Source: QALR01 sp964466625 (GTDB taxonomy: Bacteria; Bacillota; Clostridia; Oscillospirales; CAG-272). From it: a stretch of 11,202 bases of DNA. The stretch covers positions 1 to 11,202 of the forward strand of contig CAYXQF010000063.1 in assembly GCA_964466625.1 (NCBI GenBank), written 5' to 3'. Below are positions 4,868-11,202 of this stretch, in pieces. Within the stretch, counting starts at the first letter, position 1. Each line of letters opens with the position of its first letter. The translations under genes were made by a program, and so were the position numbers. The notes beneath the pieces were generated by a model. The model worked only from the letters and a program-made list of their open reading frames with translations. It did no database searches and was not told the origin of the DNA.

Positions 4868-7843
4868 TTAATCTGTTCTGAGCGCCACAACGGGATCCTT
4901 CTTCGCCGCCATACGGGAAGGCACAAGACCTGCGATGAGCGTCAGCACGATGCTGAGTGCCACAAGGATCATAGCGCCGCCAACGGGAAGGATCGCGTTG
5001 AGGATACCGATGCCCGTGACCGCGTGTAAGATCGGATTCGCGATCATGATCAGCAGTAATGTAATGCCAATACCAAGCGCACCCGAAATAAAGCCAACGA
5101 TCGCGGTTTCCGCATTGAATACACGGGAAACGTCCTTCTTCGAAGCGCCGATCGCACGAAGGATACCGATCTCTTTTGTTCTTTCCAAAACGGAGATATA
5201 GGTGATGATACCGATCATGATCGACGATACCACGAGAGATACGCCGACAAATGCGATCAAAACATAAGAGATCGCATTGATTACCGTTGTGATCGAGCTC
5301 ATAAGAAGCTTCACATAGTCGGTATAAGAGATCTTGTCTGTTTCGTCCACACCGTCGTTGTAAGCGGTGATCAAAGCCGTGATCTCGTCTTTGTCTTCAA
5401 AGCTTTCGGCATAAATATTGATAGCGGAAGGAGATTCCGCATCTACGTAACCGAGAAGCTTCAGATTTTTTTCATAAGTGGAGTCCGAAACGGTTTTCGG
5501 CATATAGGTTTCATGCAAAGCGGCAAGTGCTTCTTCCGTATATGCCGCAAGAGAAGCATCAAATGTCATTGCCAGCTGATCTGCCGTCATCGCACCGAGC
5601 GCGGTCTGCACTTCCATCGCATAGTTTGCCGCGATCTGCTGTTTTGCGGCGTTCGCCACAGCACCGAAAAGCTCTTCGTCGCTCATGCCTGCGATATAAC
5701 CCTCAATCTGCGTGGTGTCGGTGATGCCCATTTCTGTGGCATACATCTGGATCACCATTTCCTCGAGCGCTTCTCTGGTGTACTGCGCAACGTACTGCTG
5801 CGCTGCCATTTCCAGCTCATCTTCGGGCATGACAGAGCTGATCTCTGTATAGATCGCTGCCTTTTCCGCGGTGGTGAGTCCTGCAAAATAGGAAAGAATT
5901 TCTGCCGCTTTCTCAGCGTCCGTCATTTCTTCCTCGGTTTCGCTCTTGAATTTCAGTCCTGTGAGAATATCCATCGTGGGATTTTCCATCTGCTCTTTCA
6001 CGATCGCACTCTGCGCCGCATGCTCGATGGCGTATTCAGTGAGCGCGGAAGTATAGCCGATAGAGCCCGTCATCATGGAAGCAACAGCGTCCTTATCGGG
6101 ACGGATAATACCAGAAACCGTCAGCTCCAGACCTTTTTCGGAATCGTAAAGGAATTTCATGCCGGCATCTGTCGCAGAAAGATCGGTGTAAGTGCCGTCA
6201 GCATTTTTCTGATAGAGATCGGAAGCGAGGAAAAGCTTGAAGGTCATATCACAAATCTCTTCATAAGACCAGCTCTCCGTCTTGCCCTCCTCCGTCTTAC
6301 CCTCCATGGATTCTTTCATGGAAGCCTGCATCTCCTCTGTGGTCTTCAGACCAAGAACGTAAAGCGCCACGTCGGAAAGCTCATTATTTTCATCAACAAC
6401 GAGAACGATCTCGTTATATTTTTCAGGCATATGACCGTAAAGCACGTCATATTGATCCGCAAAAAGATCACTCACAAGCGCGCCATCTTCTCCGGGAAGC
6501 ATTTCTTCCCAAATGTCATATGCGGCAAAGCTACTTGCATTGGCTTCCATCATCTGAGCGGAAGATGCCGCATCGCCGCCTGCCATCAGCTCCTGCATCA
6601 GCGCCGTCAAGTCGCTTTTTACGACATTGCCGTTTTTATCTTGGGTATAAAGATGAAAATCCATATCGTAAGTATAGCGGATCGCGCTGACGAATTCATC
6701 AAATTCGGGCGTATTCTCCAAATATTTTTTGAAAGCGGTAAGATTATTTTTCTGCACCGTGGTGTTGGAAAGAGAGCTCATCAGCTCATACATGATGCGA
6801 TTCGCATAGACTGCGTCAAGCTCATGCTTTTGCTCGGTGGCAGAGGTGTTCGCGCTCATCATCGTGGTGACAAGGCTCGACATATCCGCCGTTTCCGCTT
6901 GGAGCATGATAGGATAACTGGAAAGCGTATCTTCCTGCACACGGTTGATATACGCGGTAACACCGTTGGAAATGGAAAGGATCAGCGCAATGCCGATGAT
7001 ACCGATCGAACCTGCAAAGCTTGTCAAAAACGTTCTGCCCTTTTTGGTGCGCAGATTGTTCAGCGAAAGCGCAAGTGCCGTGCCAAAGGACATTGTGCGG
7101 TTTTTGAGGCGTTTCTCTTTCTTTTTCTTCGTCGGTTCCGATGGCTTTTCTTCGGTCTTGGGTGCAACGTAAGGATCTGTGTCACCGATGATCTTGCCGT
7201 CCAAAATACGAATGATACGGGTAGAATATTTCTCCGCAAGCTCAGGATTATGTGTAACCATGATAACCAGGCGGTCTTTTGCTACTTCCTTGAGCATTTC
7301 CATGATCTGCACACTGGTTTCCGAGTCGAGCGCACCAGTCGGTTCGTCTGCAAGCAAAATCTCGGGATTATTGACAAGCGCACGCGCGATAGCAACTCTC
7401 TGCATCTGACCGCCCGACATCTGATTGGGGCGTTTATGAATCTCGCTCGCAAGGCCGACCTTTTCCAAAGCGTCTTTGGCGCGACGGCGGCGCTCTGCCT
7501 TGGAGATACCCGAGATCGTCAGCGCAAGCTCAACGTTTGCAAGAACGCTCTGGTGAGGAATGAGGTTATAGCTTTGAAAAACAAAGCCAATGGAATGATT
7601 TCTGTATGCGTCCCAATCCGCATCACGGAAATCTTTCGTGGATTTTCCGCTGATGACAAGATCGCCGCTGGTATATTGGTCAAGTCCGCCGATGATGTTG
7701 AGAAGCGTTGTCTTACCGCAGCCCGAAGGACCGAGAATGGAAACGAATTCGCTTTTGCGAAATTCCACAGAAAGTCCGCGAAGCGCTGCCACACGGTTAT
7801 CACCCGCGGCGTATTCTTTGTGAATATCTTTTAATACAAGCAT
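4868..7843 (-). CDS. ABC transporter, fused ATPase and FtsX-type permease (MacB-like) with a large extracytoplasmic domain
   Basis: This 991-residue single-chain half transporter belongs to the MacB/LolCDE/FtsX (type VII) group, whose members use ATP hydrolysis for mechanotransmission or export from the membrane or cell surface. The ATPase occupies about 1-225, with Walker A GPSGCGKTT (38-46), Q-loop VFQSYN, signature MSGGQ (142-146), Walker B ILLADEP (162-168), D-loop GALD and switch histidine H198 (VTHNP). A lysine-rich linker (about 230-250) leads to TM1 at about 274-293. An extracytoplasmic segment of about 555 residues follows, much larger than in MacB. Three C-terminal helices lie near 856-882, 914-938 and 955-974, and the FtsX coupling motif ERTKEIGILRAIGA is at about 887-900. 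The extracytoplasmic part is rich in Ala, Glu and Met, especially at about 640-790, and looks mostly alpha-helical. The ATG at 7841-7843 is chosen over the one at 7862-7864 because GAAAGGA lies 6 nt before it. The substrate is unknown; peptide, antibiotic or envelope functions are all possible. Confidence 0.92.
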   Translation of the reverse strand: MLVLKDIHKEYAAGDNRVAALRGLSVEFRKSEFVSILGPSGCGKTTLLNIIGGLDQYTSGDLVISGKSTKDFRDADWDAYRNHSIGFVFQSYNLIPHQSVLANVELALTISGISKAERRRRAKDALEKVGLASEIHKRPNQMSGGQMQRVAIARALVNNPEILLADEPTGALDSETSVQIMEMLKEVAKDRLVIMVTHNPELAEKYSTRIIRILDGKIIGDTDPYVAPKTEEKPSEPTKKKKEKRLKNRTMSFGTALALSLNNLRTKKGRTFLTSFAGSIGIIGIALILSISNGVTAYINRVQEDTLSSYPIMLQAETADMSSLVTTMMSANTSATEQKHELDAVYANRIMYELMSSLSNTTVQKNNLTAFKKYLENTPEFDEFVSAIRYTYDMDFHLYTQDKNGNVVKSDLTALMQELMAGGDAASSAQMMEANASSFAAYDIWEEMLPGEDGALVSDLFADQYDVLYGHMPEKYNEIVLVVDENNELSDVALYVLGLKTTEEMQASMKESMEGKTEEGKTESWSYEEICDMTFKLFLASDLYQKNADGTYTDLSATDAGMKFLYDSEKGLELTVSGIIRPDKDAVASMMTGSIGYTSALTEYAIEHAAQSAIVKEQMENPTMDILTGLKFKSETEEEMTDAEKAAEILSYFAGLTTAEKAAIYTEISSVMPEDELEMAAQQYVAQYTREALEEMVIQMYATEMGITDTTQIEGYIAGMSDEELFGAVANAAKQQIAANYAMEVQTALGAMTADQLAMTFDASLAAYTEEALAALHETYMPKTVSDSTYEKNLKLLGYVDAESPSAINIYAESFEDKDEITALITAYNDGVDETDKISYTDYVKLLMSSITTVINAISYVLIAFVGVSLVVSSIMIGIITYISVLERTKEIGILRAIGASKKDVSRVFNAETAIVGFISGALGIGITLLLIMIANPILHAVTGIGILNAILPVGGAMILVALSIVLTLIAGLVPSRMAAKKDPVVALRTD

Positions 7844-7858
7844 GGGAAGTCCTTTCTT

Positions 7859-7892
7859 TATCATATGATATTTTTTATAATATAATATTATA
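7859..7892 (-). promoter_or_regulatory. Probable promoter region of the ABC transporter with paired palindromes
   Basis: The minus strand has a perfect TATAAT at 7887-7892 but no convincing -35 box 16-18 bp upstream, so the promoter may need an activator. Two 12-bp perfect palindromes are present: TATAATATTATA (7881-7892, containing the -10 box) and TATCATATGATA (7859-7870). Their centres are 22 bp apart, about two helical turns. This is suggestive of an operator pair, but the region is AT-rich, so chance is a real alternative. Confidence 0.4.
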
Positions 7893-7968
7893 CACTTTAT
7901 TTATGAATATCGCATGAACAAAGAATGACAAAAAATAAATATTTTAATGATATCCCTCTCGGCAGATC

Positions 7969-7985
7969 ATGGGACAGCGTCCCAT
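7969..7985. other. Short perfect hairpin after the sigma factor gene
   Basis: ATGGGAC (7969-7975) and GTCCCAT (7979-7985) enclose a 3-nt loop, starting 4 bp after the sigma gene stop codon. There is no U-run on the minus strand, so it is a weak or Rho-assisted terminator at best, or an RNA-stabilising 3' hairpin. The rest of the 146-bp gap to the ABC gene is AT-rich with no further gene. Confidence 0.5.
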
Positions 7986-7989
7986 AAAA

Positions 7990-9603
7990 TCAATCCGTCA
8001 CGAGAATACACTCAGGGCAAGGATAACCAAGATCACGTTTATGAATCCCTCTTTCGATCGCTTCAAAAACGAACATCATCGGTCCGGGATCGTAAGCCAT
8101 GGAAAGCTTTTGATCGGGAACGCTTTTCAGATGTGCGGGGATCTCCTTGCGATGCGTGAGGGTATAGGCTGTGAAAGGCGCTTCCAGTATCGCCACAGCT
8201 TCCTTTACCGCTTCGTCACAAATCGCAAAAAGTTCTCTTGCCTGCTCTCGGGCAAGACATGGAACAAGTCCCTTCGGTGTTTCTCCGCTCATATCTAAAT
8301 ATCCACGCTCGGCAAGCAACGGCATCGCTTCGATGATGCGACTGTCGAGATTCACGCTCTTCGGGTCAATACCTTTGTGAATGAAATAGAGCAGCGCGGC
8401 GGTAGCGTTTTCTGCTTCCATATACGTTGCAAAGCGCATACCGTCATATTTTCCGTATGGATACAGAGCCGATTCGTAATTAAAAAAGCGAAGCCAACCA
8501 ATACGCCCCTGATCCTTTAAGGTATTCACACGTTCCCCTGCAAGACAATAATTTTCTTTACCGAGGTAGGCATCACGCGGAATGCTCTCTTGTATCCAGC
8601 CGAAAGCGATCCATTTGCCGCCATTCGGTCTTTCAGGGAAAACTTGCGGCTTTCGGCACGCGGAGCAAGCGTTCCAAGTCACCGCACTCGCAATGTGGAT
8701 CAGCATATAACGCTCCAAACTCTCGCTGTAATATGGTTTTGTCTTCAGCTTTTCGATGGCTTTTACCACGGGAACACAGTAAGCGTCCGCATAGTCATGC
8801 ACGAGCGCTTCCGCCTCTTTCACATAGCGGTAACCATCGTCCGCATCGTAAATAATAAAATCCGTGTACACCTTGCCATCGCCCATACGCACCATCAGTT
8901 CCCCGTCCACGAGCCGCTTTACGATCGGCTCCACGTATGCCGCCGCAACGCCAATGGCACGCGAAAGTTCGGAGATCGTCACGGGCTTTTGATAAGCAAG
9001 GAGCAGAAGATTTTGCGCCAGCACATCATCGTTCACAAGACTCCCCGGCTCTTCATTCATACCGCCCATGCCGCTGTTCGCAACGTATAGTGTTTTCGGT
9101 TTATAGCTGTTTTCTTCGTAGTTTTTCATCTTTTCAAACCCTTTCTTCATCTGTTTTCGACCGAAATCCAAACGGCTCTTAACCGTACCGACCGGCATTT
9201 TCATCATCTGGGCGATCGCCGCCACGGTCTTTCCGTAAAAATAATGCTCTACGATGATCTCTCTATAATTCGCGGTAAGATACGAAAGCTCTCGGCGCAC
9301 CTTTTCTGTTTCGTCGTCGGAAAGAAGTGCCTCCGTGAAATCTTCGTCGTCCAAGACGTCAAATCCCTCGCCGATCGTGACGGTGGGCATCTTGTATTTT
9401 CGGCGAAGCGTATCGTTGAATTTGCGATTCAAAATCGTCAGCAAAAAGCCTTTTGCATCATCAATGACACCACCTCGCGCTAAATATTTCAGCGCGCTAA
9501 GCATCGTTTCCTGCGTGAGGTCTTCCGCCTCCGCAAGATCACCGCATTTTGCAAGTGCCGCTGAGAGCAAAAAGTCCAGTTCCTTTTGAATTTCGTGTTT
9601 CAT
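7990..9603 (-). CDS. ECF-like sigma-70 family factor with a long C-terminal extension
   Basis: This is a 537-residue protein. Residues 1-about 160 are an extracytoplasmic-function-type sigma factor. Region 2 covers about 10-72 (AEAEDLTQETMLSALKYL, then FLLTILNRKFNDTLRRK). Region 4 covers about 100-156, with a helix-turn-helix around GKTVAAIAQMMKMPVGTVKSRL (124-145). After a linker (161-190), residues about 194-252 resemble a winged helix (LLLAYQKPVTISELSRAIGV, then VKRLVDGELMVRMGDGKVY). The remaining ~285 residues match no domain I recognise and contain two CxxC motifs, CSAC (313-316) and CPEC (529-532, near the C-terminus), which could jointly bind zinc or sense redox. ECF factors are normally about 170-200 residues; long C-terminal regions in other ECF groups act as built-in regulators in place of an anti-sigma factor. 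No anti-sigma gene is visible beside it. AAGGA lies 8 nt before the ATG. Sigma identity is firm; the role of the extension is inferred. Confidence 0.88.
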   Translation of the reverse strand: MKHEIQKELDFLLSAALAKCGDLAEAEDLTQETMLSALKYLARGGVIDDAKGFLLTILNRKFNDTLRRKYKMPTVTIGEGFDVLDDEDFTEALLSDDETEKVRRELSYLTANYREIIVEHYFYGKTVAAIAQMMKMPVGTVKSRLDFGRKQMKKGFEKMKNYEENSYKPKTLYVANSGMGGMNEEPGSLVNDDVLAQNLLLLAYQKPVTISELSRAIGVAAAYVEPIVKRLVDGELMVRMGDGKVYTDFIIYDADDGYRYVKEAEALVHDYADAYCVPVVKAIEKLKTKPYYSESLERYMLIHIASAVTWNACSACRKPQVFPERPNGGKWIAFGWIQESIPRDAYLGKENYCLAGERVNTLKDQGRIGWLRFFNYESALYPYGKYDGMRFATYMEAENATAALLYFIHKGIDPKSVNLDSRIIEAMPLLAERGYLDMSGETPKGLVPCLAREQARELFAICDEAVKEAVAILEAPFTAYTLTHRKEIPAHLKSVPDQKLSMAYDPGPMMFVFEAIERGIHKRDLGYPCPECILVTD

Positions 9604-9680
9604 GTCTATTTTCCTTTTCTTGAAAGCTTTCGCCTATAAAGTCGCAGATTTTTCGTTTGGTTCGATGGTTTTTCAAATAA

Positions 9681-9855
9681 GGGGTTCCATCTTTTGCAGG
9701 GTCCTGCCCCGCACCCCGCATAAGGGGTATTACCCCTTATGAATCCCAATATGGAAGATTCTTTTAACCCTCTCCCCACCATGGGTTCCAAGGGGGGAAT
9801 CCCCCTTGGCAGGTGCAGGACGGAGTCTTGCCGGAGCCGCGAGGCAGAGCCTCGC
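9681..9855. repeat. Hairpin-rich intergenic element
   Basis: The 286-bp gap between ftsH and the sigma gene holds no credible gene but a run of inverted repeats. These are GCAG/CTGC (9696-9707), an 11-bp CATAAGGGGTA/TACCCCTTATG (9719-9741), a 9-bp CCAAGGGGG/CCCCCTTGG (9788-9809), a 7-bp GCAGGAC/GTCTTGC with one wobble (9815-9831) and a 7-bp GCGAGGC/GCCTCGC (9839-9855). The G/C-run composition differs from neighbouring coding DNA. The pattern resembles dispersed intergenic palindromic elements found in many Clostridia genomes. Copy number cannot be judged from one window. Confidence 0.6.
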
Positions 9856-9860
9856 AACAA

Positions 9861-9886
9861 AAAAAGGTGCGAAAACGCACCTTTTT
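9861..9886 (-). terminator. Intrinsic terminator of ftsH
   Basis: AAAAAGGTGCG (9861-9871) and CGCACCTTTTT (9876-9886) form an 11-bp stem with an AAAA loop. On the minus strand it is followed by a run of seven T (9859-9865). It begins 3 bp after the ftsH stop codon. The plus strand also ends in a T-rich run, but no plus-strand gene leads into it. Confidence 0.92.
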
Positions 9887-9889
9887 CTT

Positions 9890-11202
9890 TTATTTTTTAG
9901 GGGGGAAGAAATGATCGTCATAGCCGTAGCCTTGCTTTTCGCCCTCGGCTTTGGATTTTGCTTCCGCTTCACGGCGGCGAGCTTCTTCCTCGTCACGTTT
10001 GCGTGCTTCAGCTTCTGCGGCTTCGCGAAGCTTATTTTCTTCTGCGGAACGGCGGCGTTTTTCTTCACCGATGGCAACGATCTCCTCCTGAGTGGCTTCG
10101 TCGTTTTCCATCGCAGCCTTAAACTGCTCGTCGTCCATAATTTCGTTTTCCACGAGGAAATCCGCAAGAAAATCGAGCTTTGCTCTCTTTTCCGTGAGAA
10201 TATCTTTCGCTTTTGCGTATGCTTCGTCGATGATGATCTTCACTTCTTCGTCAATGAGAGAAGCAGTCTGTTCGGAATATACCTTGGAAGCATTGAAATC
10301 TCTGCCGAGGAAGACTTCACCCTCGCCGTGCTCACTGCCGAGGTGGATCGTACCTACGCGGTCACTCATACCAAGTTCGGTAACCATGCGGCGCGCGATC
10401 GAGGTTGCACGCTGAATATCATTGGAAGCACCGCCGGAAACGTCACCGTAAATAATTTCTTCTGCAGCTCTGCCGCCGAGGAGCATCGCGATGTTTTCCT
10501 TGAGCTCGTTTTTGTAAACGCTGTATTTGTCTTCCACAGGAGGATTCAGCGTATAGCCGAGCGCTCTGCCGCTGGGGATCACGGAGATCTGGCGAACGGG
10601 ATCCTGTGTGGGCAAGCAATATGCGAGGATCGCATGACCTGCTTCATGATATGCAGTCTTGCGTTTTTCTTCGGGTTTGATCTTGTGGTTGCGCTTCTGT
10701 GTGCCGACGGTGATCTTGATGAGAGATTCTTCGATGTCGATCATGCCGATAAGCGCTTTGTTTTTTCTTGCCGCAAGGAGAGCAGCTTCGTTGAGAAGGT
10801 TTGCAAGGTCTGCGCCCGTGAAACCAACGGTGGTCTGTGCGATCTTTTTGAGATCCACTTCTTTTTCAAAGGGTTTGCCCTTCGCGTGAACGTGAAGGAT
10901 ATCTTCTCTGCCCTTGATATCGGGATAACCAACCGTAATTTGTCTGTCAAAACGACCGGGACGGAGAAGCGCAGGGTCAAGGATATCGGGGCGGTTGGTC
11001 GCCGCGATGACGATAACGCCGTCGTGACCGCCGAAGCCGTCCATTTCGACAAGAAGTTGGTTGAGCGTCTGCTCGCGTTCATCGTGGCCGCCGCCAAGAC
11101 CGGTACCGCGGCGTCTGCCCACCGCGTCGATTTCGTCGATGAAAATGATGCTCGCAGGCGCTTTTTTCGCAGTTTCAAAGAGATCTCTTACACGGGAAGC
11201 AC
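9890..11202 (-). CDS. ftsH: ATP-dependent zinc metalloprotease FtsH, C-terminal two thirds (5' end outside window)
   Basis: The last 436 residues of FtsH, the membrane-anchored AAA+ protease that degrades misfolded membrane proteins and regulatory proteins, are visible. The frame is open to the window edge, so the N-terminal membrane segments and Walker A are missing because of the window cut, not a mutation. Numbering from the edge: Walker B IIFIDEIDAVGR (18-29); sensor and second region of homology with TNRPDILDPALLRPGRFDRQ (67-87); AAA lid FTGADLANLLNEAALLA; zinc site HEAGH (185-189); third zinc ligand aspartate in GGASNDIQ (D261). The conserved protease domain ends near 360. After it comes a tail of about 70 residues made almost wholly of Glu, Lys, Arg and Ala, probably a charged helix or coiled coil, ending GYGYDDHFFPPKK. 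The apparent Met start at 11122 is an internal GTG valine within the Walker B region. It is followed by its own terminator. Confidence 0.97.
   Translation of the reverse strand, partial: ASRVRDLFETAKKAPASIIFIDEIDAVGRRRGTGLGGGHDEREQTLNQLLVEMDGFGGHDGVIVIAATNRPDILDPALLRPGRFDRQITVGYPDIKGREDILHVHAKGKPFEKEVDLKKIAQTTVGFTGADLANLLNEAALLAARKNKALIGMIDIEESLIKITVGTQKRNHKIKPEEKRKTAYHEAGHAILAYCLPTQDPVRQISVIPSGRALGYTLNPPVEDKYSVYKNELKENIAMLLGGRAAEEIIYGDVSGGASNDIQRATSIARRMVTELGMSDRVGTIHLGSEHGEGEVFLGRDFNASKVYSEQTASLIDEEVKIIIDEAYAKAKDILTEKRAKLDFLADFLVENEIMDDEQFKAAMENDEATQEEIVAIGEEKRRRSAEENKLREAAEAEARKRDEEEARRREAEAKSKAEGEKQGYGYDDHFFPPKK

Noticed and set aside
5513..7834. A 773-codon open frame on the plus strand, opposite the ABC transporter gene
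   Set aside because: The translation is rich in His, Arg, Cys and Phe with no domain or membrane logic. It mirrors a real gene in which the codons that would make antisense stops are rare. It has no ribosome site of note, and the minus strand encodes a complete ABC transporter with all motifs.
7969..7985. Strong intrinsic terminator after the sigma gene
   Set aside because: The hairpin is perfect but no U-run follows it on the minus strand, so a standard terminator call is not justified.
9719..9855. Short CRISPR-like array
   Set aside because: The repeats are inverted and different from each other, with no recurring direct repeat, no regular spacers and no cas gene.
9606..9860. An 84-codon minus-strand frame through the hairpin element
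   Set aside because: The frame runs through palindromic repeats, the peptide is Arg/Gly/Pro-rich and resembles typical false calls in GC-rich intergenic repeats.

Overview
The window looks like a chromosomal segment of an uncultured or little-studied member of the Clostridia (Firmicutes). The evidence is the AAAGGA/GGAGG-type ribosome binding sites, consensus sigma-A promoters, many U-tract intrinsic terminators, a KtrAB-type potassium channel pair, a small four-cysteine DUF6472-like protein and an FtsX-type fused ABC exporter. Genus and species cannot be named from this sequence alone. No tRNA, rRNA, CRISPR array, insertion sequence or phage gene is visible. Most genes are housekeeping or envelope-related.

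Left part (1-2392), minus strand: ktrB is followed by ktrA and ends in an elaborately base-paired region (27-157). KtrB is the membrane K+ channel and KtrA its cytoplasmic RCK gating ring. The ktrB promoter (TTGACA-17-TATAAT) lies back to back with an equally perfect plus-strand promoter, which drives a 65-residue cysteine protein (2437-2634).

Middle (2640-4860), plus strand: a promoter, a small predicted lipoprotein and a strong terminator come first. Next is a compact promoter / tiny ORF / terminator unit of about 180 bp, flanked on its 3' side by a 12-bp inverted repeat. A CNNM/CBS/CorC_HlyC transporter-like membrane protein follows. The tiny unit may be a free-standing small-peptide or sRNA gene, or an attenuator leader of the CNNM gene.

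Right part (4834-11202), minus strand: reading in the direction of transcription, the order is ftsH (5' end beyond the window), its terminator, a hairpin-rich intergenic element, an ECF-like sigma factor with a C-terminal extension of about 370 residues, then a 991-residue ATPase-permease fusion with a very large extracytoplasmic insert. The sigma gene and the transporter each appear to be separate units, with 146 bp between them.

The parts most worth a second look are the sigma factor's uncharacterised C-terminal region (winged-helix-like segment plus two CxxC motifs), the tiny transcription unit ahead of the CNNM gene, and the multi-hairpin element downstream of ftsH. I found no strong evidence for a wholly new multi-gene system.
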